Shown in pieces: positions 49,473 to 57,453 of a stretch of DNA of 64,000 nt. The notes under the pieces are model-generated. The model was not told the DNA's origin. It made no database searches and saw only the letters and a list, made by a program, of their open reading frames with translations. A program made the translations under genes and the position numbers. Source of the stretch: JBFAPK01 sp040676675 (GTDB lineage: Bacteria > Actinomycetota > Actinomycetes > Mycobacteriales > Micromonosporaceae). The first letter of the stretch is position 1. Every line of letters begins with the position of its first letter. Location: NCBI RefSeq assembly GCF_040676675.1, contig NZ_JBFAPK010000004.1, positions 186,001 through 250,000 of the forward strand. The letters run 5' to 3'.

Positions 49473-50558
49473 ATGACGGTGCGGATCGACATCGGTGGCC
49501 TGCCACCCGGGCGACTGCGGTTCGCCGCCTCCCCGCTGGCCGAGCTGACCGCGATGCTGCACGTGCTGGCCGAACCCGGGCATCACCCGCGGCTCGCCGG
49601 CTGGGCCGGGGACGTCTGGGCTGGGCTGCGGCCGGAGCTGGCCGAGCGGCTCAGGGAGGCGGAGTTCCTCTGGCGTTCCTCACGGGCCGACTTCCTGGTC
49701 CCCGCCCGTCCCCGGCTGACCCTCGCCGAGGAGTTGGACGACGTAGACCGGATCGACGACGAAACGTACGTGACCGCCGCGCTCGTCACCACGTGCGGCA
49801 GCAACCGGGTCCACTTCGCCGCGCCGTCGCCGCTCGTCGACGCGACGGCGCGTGAGCGGGCCCTGGACCTGGCCCAGGCACGCGGCGCGCTTCAAGAGGC
49901 CTTCGCGGAACGGCTGCTCGCGGACCCGGCCGCCGTGCGGGCACGGGTGCGTCACACCCTCGAACAGTGCGCCGAGGCATTCTTCGACGCCGCCTGGGCA
50001 GATGTCGCCGTGCGACTCGCCGCCGACCTGCGCCTGAAGAACGACCTGCTGAAGCGCCGGGGCATCGGGGCGGCGCTCGCGTCGGTCTCCAGCGCCGTCA
50101 CCCTGGCGCCGGACGGCAACCGCATCATCGTGGACAAGCTGCAGGACAATGCGACCGCCGCCCGCGGTACCGGGGTCACCTTCCTCCCCAGCGTCTTCGG
50201 CCGGCCGCACCTGGTGGTGGTCCACGCGCCCGGCTGGCAGCCGGTGGTGCAGTACCCCGTGGCCGAGGCGGGTCCATCGGAGACGGTATCGCTGGAAACG
50301 GTGACGCTGCGGCTGGAGGCGCTCGCGCATCCGGTGCGGCTGCGGCTGCTGCGTACCCTGGCCCGCGGCCCGCACACGACCGGTGAGCTGGCCCACGCCT
50401 GGGATCTCTCGCCCCCGGAGGTTTCCCGCCACCTCGCGGTCCTGCGCCGCGCGGGCCTGCTCACGACCCGGCGACAGGGTCGTTACGTCCGCTACACCCT
50501 CAATCTGCCCGATCTGACGGCGCTGGGAGCCGACCTGCTGGCGGCCGTACTGCGCTGA
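49473..50558 (+). CDS. DUF5937/ArsR-type transcriptional regulator
   Basis: The 361-residue protein has a DUF5937-like domain (about 10-270; AASPLAELTAMLHVLAEPGH, then FLPSVFGRPHLVVVH) and a C-terminal winged helix (about 280-355; RLEALAHPVRLRLLRTLARG, then HAWDLSPPEVSRHLAVLRRA). It is larger than the copy at 13300 by a lengthened linker. It probably represses the divergent MFS gene and itself through the palindrome between them. Confidence 0.85.
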   Translation: MTVRIDIGGLPPGRLRFAASPLAELTAMLHVLAEPGHHPRLAGWAGDVWAGLRPELAERLREAEFLWRSSRADFLVPARPRLTLAEELDDVDRIDDETYVTAALVTTCGSNRVHFAAPSPLVDATARERALDLAQARGALQEAFAERLLADPAAVRARVRHTLEQCAEAFFDAAWADVAVRLAADLRLKNDLLKRRGIGAALASVSSAVTLAPDGNRIIVDKLQDNATAARGTGVTFLPSVFGRPHLVVVHAPGWQPVVQYPVAEAGPSETVSLETVTLRLEALAHPVRLRLLRTLARGPHTTGELAHAWDLSPPEVSRHLAVLRRAGLLTTRRQGRYVRYTLNLPDLTALGADLLAAVLR

Positions 50559-50598
50559 GTCGCTCCCTCGCGGCCCGGTCGCGTAGCCCGTGGGACGG

Positions 50599-50618
50599 GC
50601 CGGCGCGCTCGCGCCGGC
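50599..50618. terminator. 9-bp hairpin between convergent genes
   Basis: GCCGGCGCG-CT-CGCGCCGGC lies 41 bp after the DUF5937 regulator stop and 82 bp before the end of the TetR gene. Confidence 0.5.
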
Positions 50619-50700
50619 GCGCCATCAGCGGGGTGGGGGTGCCGGTAAGGATCGCGTCGCCAGCCGCGAAACGAACACGCCCAGCCCTGATCGCTGCCGC

Positions 50701-51534
50701 TCAGGGGGAGGTTTGTCCGTCGTCGTGTTCGGCGAGGTGGCGGTAGAGGGTGGCGTGGCTGACGCCGAAGGCCGCCGCGACCCGCTCGACCGGTTGGCCG
50801 GCGGCGAGAGCGGCCCGGGCCGTGGCGCACTGGTTCGGGTCGAGGTTGCGGGGTCGGCCGGGCTGCCCGCGCTGGGCCTCGGTGAGACCTTCGGGTGCGC
50901 CCGCACCGGGGGACGCCGTGAATGTCTGCACGTAGTCGATGGCTGTCCACAGGGTGTCTTTCAGCGGGGCGATGTCGCGGGCGACCTGGGCGAGGAGCAT
51001 GCCGCCCTGGAAGGAGGAGAGCAGGAGATAGGCCAGTCGGGTGGGATCCGCCTCGACGCTGAGGCGGCCGAGCCTCTGCATCCGTTCGAGCCCATCCCGG
51101 AAGATGTCTCTCCACTGCTCGAACGCGTTCGCGAGTTCCCCGCGAACGTCGAGGTCGCTCTTGATGATCTCGCTGGCGAGCGAGCCGAGGCTGCAGCCTT
51201 CCTGGTAGGAGCGCTCGTAGGCGATGTAGAAGCCCGCCCATTCCCGAAGGGAGTCGAGGCTTTCGAAGTGGGTGAACCGCTCACTGCGATGGAACGTGAG
51301 GACCCGCTCGGCCTGCCACTCGATGACCGCGAGGACGAGGCTCTCCTTGGTCGGGAAGTAGTGGTTGAGCTGTGACCCGCTGATGCCTGCCGCGCGACGG
51401 AGCTGCTCGTTGTTCGTCGCGTGGACGCCCTTGGTGTAGATCAGCTCTGCGGCGTGTTCGAGGATGCGGGCTCGGGTCGCCTGCCCCTTGCCCGTGAGCT
51501 TCTGCCGCACCCGAGCTTCCGCTGTGGTTCCCAT
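50701..51534 (-). CDS. TetR regulator with an extra C-terminal resolvase-type HTH
   Basis: The 277-residue protein has an N-terminal TetR domain (about 18-65: ILEHAAELIYTKGVHATNNE, then LRRAAGISGSQLNHYFPTKE), a TetR ligand-binding domain (about 75-195), and after a Pro/Gly linker a second HTH at about 220-268: GRPRNLDPNQCATARAALAA, then VERVAAAFGVSHATLYRHLA. The latter is the HTH_7 of Hin-type recombinases. ATG at 51534 is preferred over a GTG three codons upstream. It is divergent from the MDR oxidoreductase gene at 51661, and two matching operator boxes lie between. Confidence 0.85.
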   Translation of the reverse strand: MGTTAEARVRQKLTGKGQATRARILEHAAELIYTKGVHATNNEQLRRAAGISGSQLNHYFPTKESLVLAVIEWQAERVLTFHRSERFTHFESLDSLREWAGFYIAYERSYQEGCSLGSLASEIIKSDLDVRGELANAFEQWRDIFRDGLERMQRLGRLSVEADPTRLAYLLLSSFQGGMLLAQVARDIAPLKDTLWTAIDYVQTFTASPGAGAPEGLTEAQRGQPGRPRNLDPNQCATARAALAAGQPVERVAAAFGVSHATLYRHLAEHDDGQTSP

Positions 51535-51555
51535 GACACCCACGATATCCCAGAT

Positions 51556-51571
51556 TGGGCTTGACGGCCCA
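51556..51571. promoter_or_regulatory. TetR operator box 1
   Basis: TGGGCTTGACGGCCCA, with dyad TGGGC-N6-GCCCA, lies 22 bp upstream of the TetR start. It shares TGGGCT-x-G-xx-GGCCCA with box 2. Confidence 0.65.
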
Positions 51572-51598
51572 TACTCGCGTCAGGTTGACTGCCACTAG

Positions 51599-51614
51599 TG
51601 GGCTAGCAGGCCCA
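51599..51614. promoter_or_regulatory. TetR operator box 2
   Basis: TGGGCTAGCAGGCCCA lies 46 bp upstream of the oxidoreductase start. Its centre is 43 bp, about four helical turns, from that of box 1. Confidence 0.65.
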
Positions 51615-51660
51615 AAAAGCGGCGCCAGAGCCGACGAGCACGAGATGTACGGAGGCACCC

Positions 51661-52578
51661 ATGAAGGCAATCGTCGCGATGGATCGGGCCGCGGAAGCGG
51701 CCGGGATCACGCTCGCGGAGCGGCCTGAGCCGACGCCGGCGATCAACGATGTCGTCGTTGAAGTCCACGCGTCGGGCTTCGTCCCCGGGGAGTGGGAGTG
51801 GCCTTCGACCTGGGTCGACCGCTCCGGTCACGATCGCGTCCCGGCGATCATCGGCCACGAGTTCGCCGGGGTGGTCTCCTCCCTCGGCTACGGCACGACG
51901 GGACTCTCGCTGGGGCAGCGGGTGTTCGGGATCACGGACTGGCACCGCGACGGAACGCTGGCTGAGTACGTGGCCGTGGAGGCACGCAACCTCGCGCCAC
52001 TGCCGGGGAACGTCGACTTCACGGTGGGCGCGAGTCTGCCGATCTCCGGCCTGACCGCGTGGCAGGGCCTGTTCGAGCACGGTCGTCTCCAGGCCGGGCA
52101 GAGCGTCCTCGCCCACGGCGCCGCCGGCGCCGTCGGGTCGGTGGTGGCGCAGCTCGCCCGGGAGTTCGGCGCCTACGTCATCGGTACCGGTCGGGCGGCG
52201 GACCGCCAGGCGGTGCTCGACTTCGGCGCGAACGAGTTCCTCGACCTCGACCACGAGGATCTCCACGACATCGGCGGGGTCGACCTGGTCTTCGATGTCA
52301 TCGGCGGTGATGTCCAGAGGCGCTCGGCGAGCATCGTCCGGCCCGGCGGGACGCTGGTGTCGGTGGTCGGACCTGTCGAGGCTCGCCCCGTCGACGGCCT
52401 GGCGGTCGACTTCGTCGTCGAGTCCGTTCCGAGTCAGCTGGTGGAGATCGTCGACCGGGTGCGAGACGGGCGCCTGCGCACGCACATCGGAACAGTCGCG
52501 ACCCTCGACGACGCCATCCCCGCGCTCAACCCGACCGAGCGGCGCAAGGGCAAGACCGTCATTCGCGTACGCCCCTGA
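51661..52578 (+). CDS. NADP-dependent MDR oxidoreductase
   Basis: This 305-residue zinc-independent quinone-oxidoreductase-like enzyme shows VVVEVHASGFVPGEWEWP, IIGHEFAGVVSSLG (about 62-75), ITDWHRDGTLAEYVAVEA and the Rossmann motif VLAHGAAGAVGSVVAQLARE (about 150-169). It ends in a domain like those with KGKTVIRVRP. It lacks the structural-zinc Cys set. It probably reduces an activated alkene or carbonyl with NADPH. It is divergent from the TetR-HTH fusion regulator, its likely controller. Confidence 0.88.
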   Translation: MKAIVAMDRAAEAAGITLAERPEPTPAINDVVVEVHASGFVPGEWEWPSTWVDRSGHDRVPAIIGHEFAGVVSSLGYGTTGLSLGQRVFGITDWHRDGTLAEYVAVEARNLAPLPGNVDFTVGASLPISGLTAWQGLFEHGRLQAGQSVLAHGAAGAVGSVVAQLAREFGAYVIGTGRAADRQAVLDFGANEFLDLDHEDLHDIGGVDLVFDVIGGDVQRRSASIVRPGGTLVSVVGPVEARPVDGLAVDFVVESVPSQLVEIVDRVRDGRLRTHIGTVATLDDAIPALNPTERRKGKTVIRVRP

Positions 52579-52665
52579 GCGCCCTGGATCAGGTCGCGCT
52601 CGTTCGACAACGCCAATGTGGCCGCCGGCCCGACGCAAGGGCGCTGGGCCGACAGCTGTGTCGGT

Positions 52666-53445
52666 TCAGACTGCTCGGTAGCGTGTGGCCAGCTCGGGGC
52701 TCTGCGCACCGAAGGCGGCGAGGTTTGCCTGGAAGACCGCGTCAAGGAGGCCGGCGTCCTCGACGCCCGGGGCGCAGACGATCTCGCCCAGTTCCAGGCC
52801 GCGCAGACTGGCGGTGACGACCTCGTCGGCCGTCATGCGGGGCACCCTGCTCATGTCCAGGCCCTGGCGCTCGTGGAACTCGGTCGCCACCACGCCCGGG
52901 CACACGACCTGTACGTTGATCCCGGTGCCCTCCAGCTCGGCGCTCAGCGTCTGGGAGATGGCGACGAGGTAGGCCAGGCTGCCGGCGTAGACGGCGCGAC
53001 GGGGCATCTGGGAGTGTGGGGCGGGGCCGCTGAAGGCGATCATGCCAGCCACGTTGATGATGGTGCCTTGGCCCCGTTCCCGCATGCCGGCGACCACGGC
53101 GCGGCTGAGCATGGTGGGGGCGAGGACCTTGACGTTGACCAGTTCGGCGGCCTTGTCGGCGGGGAGCTGGGCGAGGGGCATGTAGTGGGCGACGCCTGCG
53201 TTGTTGACGAGCATGGTCAGCGGCTCGGTGGCGCAGATCTCGGCGACCGCCTCGATACCTGCGGTGGTGGACAGGTCGGCGGCCACGGTCTTGACCTTGA
53301 CCTCGGGGTGTGCGGCGACGAACTCTGCCAGGCGGTCCCTGCGCCGGCCCACGACCACCAGGTCGTAGCCGCCGGCGGCCAGCCGTTCGGCGAAGGCTCT
53401 GCCGATGCCGGAGGTGGCGCCGGTGACGAGTGCGAGGTTGCCCAC
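52666..53445 (-). CDS. SDR family NAD(P)-dependent oxidoreductase
   Basis: The 259-residue protein has the cofactor motif TGATSGIGRAFAERLAAGGY (about 8-27), NNAGVAHYM (about 83-91), the catalytic segment with Ser and YAGSLAYLV (YxxxK-like: the Lys is replaced in YAGSLAY), and VVCPGVVATEFHERQG. The expected catalytic Lys four residues after Tyr is absent, so activity is uncertain. The GTG at 53445 is chosen because AAGGA lies just upstream. It is divergent from the XRE regulator at 53651. Confidence 0.82.
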   Translation of the reverse strand: MGNLALVTGATSGIGRAFAERLAAGGYDLVVVGRRRDRLAEFVAAHPEVKVKTVAADLSTTAGIEAVAEICATEPLTMLVNNAGVAHYMPLAQLPADKAAELVNVKVLAPTMLSRAVVAGMRERGQGTIINVAGMIAFSGPAPHSQMPRRAVYAGSLAYLVAISQTLSAELEGTGINVQVVCPGVVATEFHERQGLDMSRVPRMTADEVVTASLRGLELGEIVCAPGVEDAGLLDAVFQANLAAFGAQSPELATRYRAV

Positions 53446-53586
53446 TGTCCTTCCTTCTTTCTGTGGTCGGCCGTGGCCGCCACGGTCATCGCCCGGCGCC
53501 CTTCCGTTGGATGCGCACCGGCAAGAGGTGATTGTTGTGCGTTCTCGTGCCTCAAGCCTGCGAAACGGCCGGGCGAGCAGCCAGAC

Positions 53587-53625
53587 GTCCGGTCTTCCTG
53601 GGAACGCCGGTACCAGGAAGACCGG
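53587..53625. promoter_or_regulatory. 14-bp-arm operator dyad between SDR and XRE genes
   Basis: TCCGGTCTTCCTGG (53587-53600) and CCAGGAAGACCGGA (53612-53625) are exact inverted arms with an 11-nt centre, ending 25 bp before the XRE start. Confidence 0.65.
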
Positions 53626-53650
53626 AGTCGGGGCGGGCACACTGACAGTC

Positions 53651-54490
53651 ATGGCGACGACGGAATTCGGGCAGGCGGTGCGCCGGTGGCGAGAGCGGGT
53701 CTCGCCGGAGGCCGCCGGACTTCCCGTCGGCGGCCAGCGGCGTACCCCGGGGCTTCGACGCGAAGAGCTGTCCCAGCTGGCCGGGATCTCGGTCGACTAC
53801 ATCACCCGACTCGAACAGGGCCGCGCCACCAACCCGTCGCGACAGGTCATCGAAGCCCTCGCCAGAGCCCTACGGCTGTCGGGCCCTGAGCGCGCGCACC
53901 TCTTCCGGCTGGGCGGGCTGCAGCCGCCGGGACCGGACAGCGTGCCCGCGTACCTCACACCCAGCGTGCAGCGCGTACTGGACCGGCTGACCCACACCCC
54001 TGTCGCCGTCTTCGACGCCGCCTGGACGCTCCTGCTGGCCAACCCGCCCTACGCCGCCCTCATGGGCGACCCGTCCGGATGGCGCGGCCACGAGCGCAAC
54101 GCGGTGTGGCGCAACTTCCTCGGCTCCAGCGACCGCGTACGGCACACCTCGCGGTCACGGCACGCCCTGCAGCGCGCCTTGACCGCGGACCTGCGCACAG
54201 CCACCGCCCGCTACCCGGCCGACCAGCGGCTCCACGGGCTGGTCGCTGAACTGCTCGCACGAAGTGACCGGTTCGCCGAGCTGTGGGATACCGGCCTCGC
54301 CGGTAACCACGAAGCCGCCCGCAAGACGATCGACCACCCGCACGTCGGCGCCGTCACCCTCGACTGCGACATCCTCACCGTGGCCGGCAGCGACCTGCGC
54401 ATCATGGTCTACACCGCCGAACCCGGCACCGAGGACGCCGAGCGTCTCGCACTGATCACCACCCTCGGGATCCACGCACTCGTCGGCTAG
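53651..54490 (+). CDS. XRE-family regulator with MmyB-like ligand-binding domain
   Basis: The 279-residue protein has an HTH_31 domain (about 5-85; RRTPGLRREELSQLAGISVD, YITRLEQGRATNPSRQVIEA) and a MmyB-like PAS-type domain (about 105-275; VFDAAWTLLLANPPYAALMG, then ARKTIDHPHVGAVTLDCDIL). The type regulates adjacent SDR genes in many actinomycetes, probably by binding a fatty-acid-like ligand. ATG at 53651; an upstream in-frame GTG/ATG would add only a few residues. Confidence 0.88.
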   Translation: MATTEFGQAVRRWRERVSPEAAGLPVGGQRRTPGLRREELSQLAGISVDYITRLEQGRATNPSRQVIEALARALRLSGPERAHLFRLGGLQPPGPDSVPAYLTPSVQRVLDRLTHTPVAVFDAAWTLLLANPPYAALMGDPSGWRGHERNAVWRNFLGSSDRVRHTSRSRHALQRALTADLRTATARYPADQRLHGLVAELLARSDRFAELWDTGLAGNHEAARKTIDHPHVGAVTLDCDILTVAGSDLRIMVYTAEPGTEDAERLALITTLGIHALVG

Positions 54491-54581
54491 CAAGCCGAAA
54501 CGTTTGCCCGTTCCGTCAGCGACGGAGCGATCTGACCCGGATGTTCCTCAACCCCCGCGTCCCGCGCCCGGAACCATGCCG

Positions 54582-54623
54582 GGCAATTATCGGATTACCA
54601 ATATTGGTAATCCGATAATTGCC
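54582..54623. repeat. 42-bp perfect palindrome, AT-rich
   Basis: Positions 54582-54602 are the exact reverse complement of 54603-54623, with no spacer (half-site GGCAATTATCGGATTACCAA plus T). The AT-rich sequence stands out in this GC-rich DNA. It lies in the gap between two convergent genes (stops 54490 and 54776). Confidence 0.9.
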
Positions 54624-54651
54624 TCCTGGTAGCGGGTCAAATCGGGCAGAT

Positions 54652-54689
54652 CGCCGCTACACCATAATGACCGTTATGGTGTAGCGGCG
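54652..54689. terminator. 16-bp hairpin next to the 42-bp palindrome
   Basis: CGCCGCTACACCATAA (54652-54667) pairs exactly with 54674-54689 around a 6-nt loop (TGACCG). It lies 28 bp after the palindrome in the same convergent gap. Its distal stem is AT-rich (TACACCATAA). Confidence 0.7.
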
Positions 54690-54775
54690 CGCGTCGGTCG
54701 TGTCGGGCGGTCGCCGTTCGGCTGATCCGGTCGCGGATGCCGCCGGAAGCGCTGGCGACACCTCGGCTCTGTCTC

Positions 54776-55882
54776 CTAGTCGGTGGCGATCCGGTGGTCG
54801 TCGTCGACGTGGGCGAGGAAGAAGCTCCGGATGTCCTCGGCGAGCAGTTCGGGCACCTCCATGGCGGCGAAGTGCCCGCCGCGCTCGAACTCCGACCAGT
54901 GCCGGATGTCGTAGATCCGCTCGGCGAGCGGTCGTACCGACTGGGTGATGTCGTGCGGGAGCACCGCCACGCCGACCGGTACCGGGCACGACTCGGTCCG
55001 CCGTGGGGCCTCGCGGTGCAGCCGCGCGGAGGAGGCCGCGGTGGCGGTCAGCCAGTAGAGCGTGATGTTGGTGAGTATCCGCTCGTCGCTGACGGGCGAG
55101 CCGGGGTCGGTCCACTGCGCGAAGCGCTCGGCGATCCAGGCCAGTTGGCCGACCGGCGAGTCGGTCAGCGCGTACCCGATGGTCTGCGGGGTGGTGGCCT
55201 GCAGCGTCTGGTACGGCGGACGGTTCGCCATCAGCTGGCGTACCTTGTCCAGCCGGGCCTCGTCGGTCTCGGACAGCTCGACGCCGGCGTCGGGGAGTGG
55301 CCGGGTCGGCAGGTAGTTGACGTGCACCCCGACGACCCGCTCGGGTGCCACCGCGCCGAGCGCCAGCGATATGCCCGAGCCGAAGTCGCCGCCCTGCGCG
55401 CCGTAGCGCTCGTACCCGAGGCGGCGCATCAGCTCGGCCCAGGCCCGCGCGACCCGGACGATGTCCCAGCCGCGTTCGTGGGTGGGACCGGAGAAGCCGT
55501 AACCCGGGATGGACGGGATCACCAGGTGAAAGTCGCGCGACAGCGGCTCGATCACGTCGAGGAACTCCAGGAACGAACCGGGCCAGCCGTGGGTGAGGAT
55601 CAGCGCGAGCGCGTCCGGTCTCGACGATCGGACCTGGACGAAGTGGATGTTCTGGCCGTCGATCTCGGTGGTGAAGTGGGGCAGCTGGTTGAGTGTGGCC
55701 TCGTGCTCGCGCCAGTCGTAGCCAGTGCGCCAGTGTTCGGCCAGCTCCTTGAGCCGGGCGAGCGGGAAGCCGTAGTCCCAGCCGGCGTCGGCGACCTCGT
55801 TGGGCCAGCGGGTCCGGGCGAGTCGGTCGGCCAGGTCGTCGAGGTCGGCCTGGGGGATGGCGATGCGGAACGGGTTGATCAT
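54776..55882 (-). CDS. Epoxide hydrolase family protein
   Basis: The 368-residue protein is an alpha/beta-hydrolase of the EHN type. The N-terminal EHN domain (about 4-100) contains LADRLARTRWPNEV and WDYGFPLARLKELAEHWRTG. The core has the oxyanion motif ILTHGWPGSFLEFLDVIEPL (about 94-113), the nucleophile region AQGGDFGSGISLAL (Asp near residue 167) and a C-terminal His in RGGHFAAMEVPE. It opens epoxides to diols. It is divergent from a MarR regulator gene (55985) with a palindrome between. Confidence 0.9.
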   Translation of the reverse strand: MINPFRIAIPQADLDDLADRLARTRWPNEVADAGWDYGFPLARLKELAEHWRTGYDWREHEATLNQLPHFTTEIDGQNIHFVQVRSSRPDALALILTHGWPGSFLEFLDVIEPLSRDFHLVIPSIPGYGFSGPTHERGWDIVRVARAWAELMRRLGYERYGAQGGDFGSGISLALGAVAPERVVGVHVNYLPTRPLPDAGVELSETDEARLDKVRQLMANRPPYQTLQATTPQTIGYALTDSPVGQLAWIAERFAQWTDPGSPVSDERILTNITLYWLTATAASSARLHREAPRRTESCPVPVGVAVLPHDITQSVRPLAERIYDIRHWSEFERGGHFAAMEVPELLAEDIRSFFLAHVDDDHRIATD

Positions 55883-55905
55883 GTCTCGACTCCAGGGGGA
55901 TCCAT

Positions 55906-55926
55906 AACGTTAGTACCACTAACGTT
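55906..55926. promoter_or_regulatory. MarR operator palindrome
   Basis: AACGTTAGT-ACC-ACTAACGTT is a perfect 9-bp dyad 23 bp upstream of the epoxide hydrolase start. Further half-sites (CGTTAGTG, CGTTAGGG) continue toward the MarR gene. Confidence 0.75.
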
Positions 55927-55984
55927 TACTGGCCGAACGGTACCACGATCGTTAGTGCTCCGAATGGTTCGTTAGGGTTGTCAC

Positions 55985-56464
55985 ATGGAGAACCCGTCCG
56001 AGGAGGCGCCCGCCCGGTGGGAGGGCCTGCCCAGCTGGCTGCTCAGCCAGACCGCTCACCACTCGCACCGCCTGGTGGCCGAGGGGTTCTCGTCCGTGGG
56101 CGCCCGCGGCTACCACTACCGCCTGCTGGCGACGCTGGAGGAGTCCGGCCCGGCCAGCCAGGCCGCGCTGGGCCGCCGCAGCGGCATCCACCTCAGCGAC
56201 ATGGTGGCGACGGTCAACGAGCTCGCCGATCGCGGACTGGTCGAACGTACCCCGGACCCCGCCGACCGCCGGCGCAACATCATCTCACTGACCGCCGCGG
56301 GCACGCTGCAGCTGCGGCGACTGGAGCAGCGGCTGGCCGAATGCCAGGACGAACTGCTGGCTCCGTTGTCACCGGAGGAACGGCAGCGCTTCACCGAACT
56401 GCTGTCCAGGCTGTTGGACCACCACAACCGGAGAACCGCCGCCCCGGACGGGTCGGGGCGCTGA
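55985..56464 (+). CDS. MarR family transcriptional regulator
   Basis: The 159-residue winged-helix protein has AALGRRSGIHLSDMVATVNE (about 60-80) in the recognition helix, the wing VERTPDPADRRRNIISLTAA (about 87-106), and dimerisation helices at both ends. MarR proteins dimerise and release DNA on ligand binding. It is divergent from the epoxide hydrolase gene, the likely target. The stop is 15 bp from the end of the convergent TOPRIM gene. Confidence 0.9.
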   Translation: MENPSEEAPARWEGLPSWLLSQTAHHSHRLVAEGFSSVGARGYHYRLLATLEESGPASQAALGRRSGIHLSDMVATVNELADRGLVERTPDPADRRRNIISLTAAGTLQLRRLEQRLAECQDELLAPLSPEERQRFTELLSRLLDHHNRRTAAPDGSGR

Positions 56465-56479
56465 CCGGGTCGAGCCGGG

Positions 56480-57145
56480 TCAGATGGCGGTGAGCAGCGC
56501 GGCCAGCGGCCGTGGCAGGACATCCCGGCCGACGGCCGTCTCCACCAGCAGCCGGGCGTAGCGCGACTTGCGGTGCGAGCCGCTGCCCAGGAACCGGCGC
56601 ATCTGCGCCTCGGGTCGCCGGCCGCGCCAGGCGGGCTGGTTCTGCAGCGTACGGAACGACCCGAGGTCGCCCTGCGAGTCGAAGAGCGCCTCGACCCGCG
56701 CGGCCCCCACCGCGCGGATCAACTCGTCCTCCAGGTCCTCGACGCAGACGTAGAAACCGAGGCGCTCCAGGTCGGCGCGGGTACGGGGTGCGCCGACGTG
56801 CGAGGCGGTCAGCCCGCGCCGGAACACCTCCTCCTCGTGCCGGTCGCACAGGCCGGCCAGCCGTACCCGGGTGGCGAGCGGGCCCAACGTCGCCAGGAAC
56901 CGGCCGATCGCGTGCGCCCCACCGATCGGTACGACCGCGACCCGCTCCGCGTCGAGGTCCCGGCCGCGGCACGTCGCGGCCGTCTCGACCGCGATCTGGT
57001 CGCTGATGCCCTCGACGAGTACGACGGTCAGGGCGTTGTCGACCCTCGTCATGGCGTTGGCGGTCGCCCGGACCGGGGCGGCCGGTCCGGTCACGTAGCC
57101 GTCGAGCGCCCGTCGGGCCAGCTCACGGCGGGTGGCGGCGTCCAT
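56480..57145 (-). CDS. TOPRIM-domain protein (OLD-nuclease C-terminal type)
   Basis: The 221-residue protein has a TOPRIM fold: VVLVEGISDQIAVETAAT (about 41-58, with Glu), VAVVPIGGAHAIGRFLATLG and RLAGLCDRHEEEVFRR (about 95-110; DxD-like Asp). The ATPase half of OLD nucleases is absent, so this is a stand-alone TOPRIM of the type found in many actinomycetes. It may nick or bind nucleic acid or nucleotides; function is unknown. ATG at 57145. The truncated DinB-like frame lies upstream on the same strand. Confidence 0.78.
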   Translation of the reverse strand: MDAATRRELARRALDGYVTGPAAPVRATANAMTRVDNALTVVLVEGISDQIAVETAATCRGRDLDAERVAVVPIGGAHAIGRFLATLGPLATRVRLAGLCDRHEEEVFRRGLTASHVGAPRTRADLERLGFYVCVEDLEDELIRAVGAARVEALFDSQGDLGSFRTLQNQPAWRGRRPEAQMRRFLGSGSHRKSRYARLLVETAVGRDVLPRPLAALLTAI

Positions 57146-57191
57146 GCTGGTCGTCCGGTCCCGCTGGGCGGGCGTACGAGCCGGACGGGCG

Positions 57192-57413
57192 TCACTGGCC
57201 AACGCGCCCGTCGATCCGCTCGCGCAGCAGGTCCACGTGCCCCATGTGGCGGGCGTACTCCTCGACCAGCCCGACCGGCATCCCGCGTTGGCAGCGCAGG
57301 GCTTCGACCAGCGTGGCGCGTTCGTCGCCCAACCGTGGTCCGTGCTCCCGCGGGTCGTCGTCGGACGGCTTGCCGTCGGCCGTGAACATGTCCGCTCGCC
57401 GGATCGTGGCCAT
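57192..57413 (-). pseudogene. DUF664/DinB-like gene with internal deletion
   Basis: The frame encodes 73 residues. The first part (GDERATLVEALRCQRG) is the start of a mini-DinB (DUF664) protein. It continues directly with GLVEEYARHMGHVDLLRERI, which is the end of the same family. Intact members are about 160-180 residues, so roughly 100 central residues are missing in frame. Whether it is still translated is uncertain. Confidence 0.65.
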
Positions 57414-57453
57414 GACGGCATCGTCGGACGACGCCGGGGCCGGCGACAACCGA

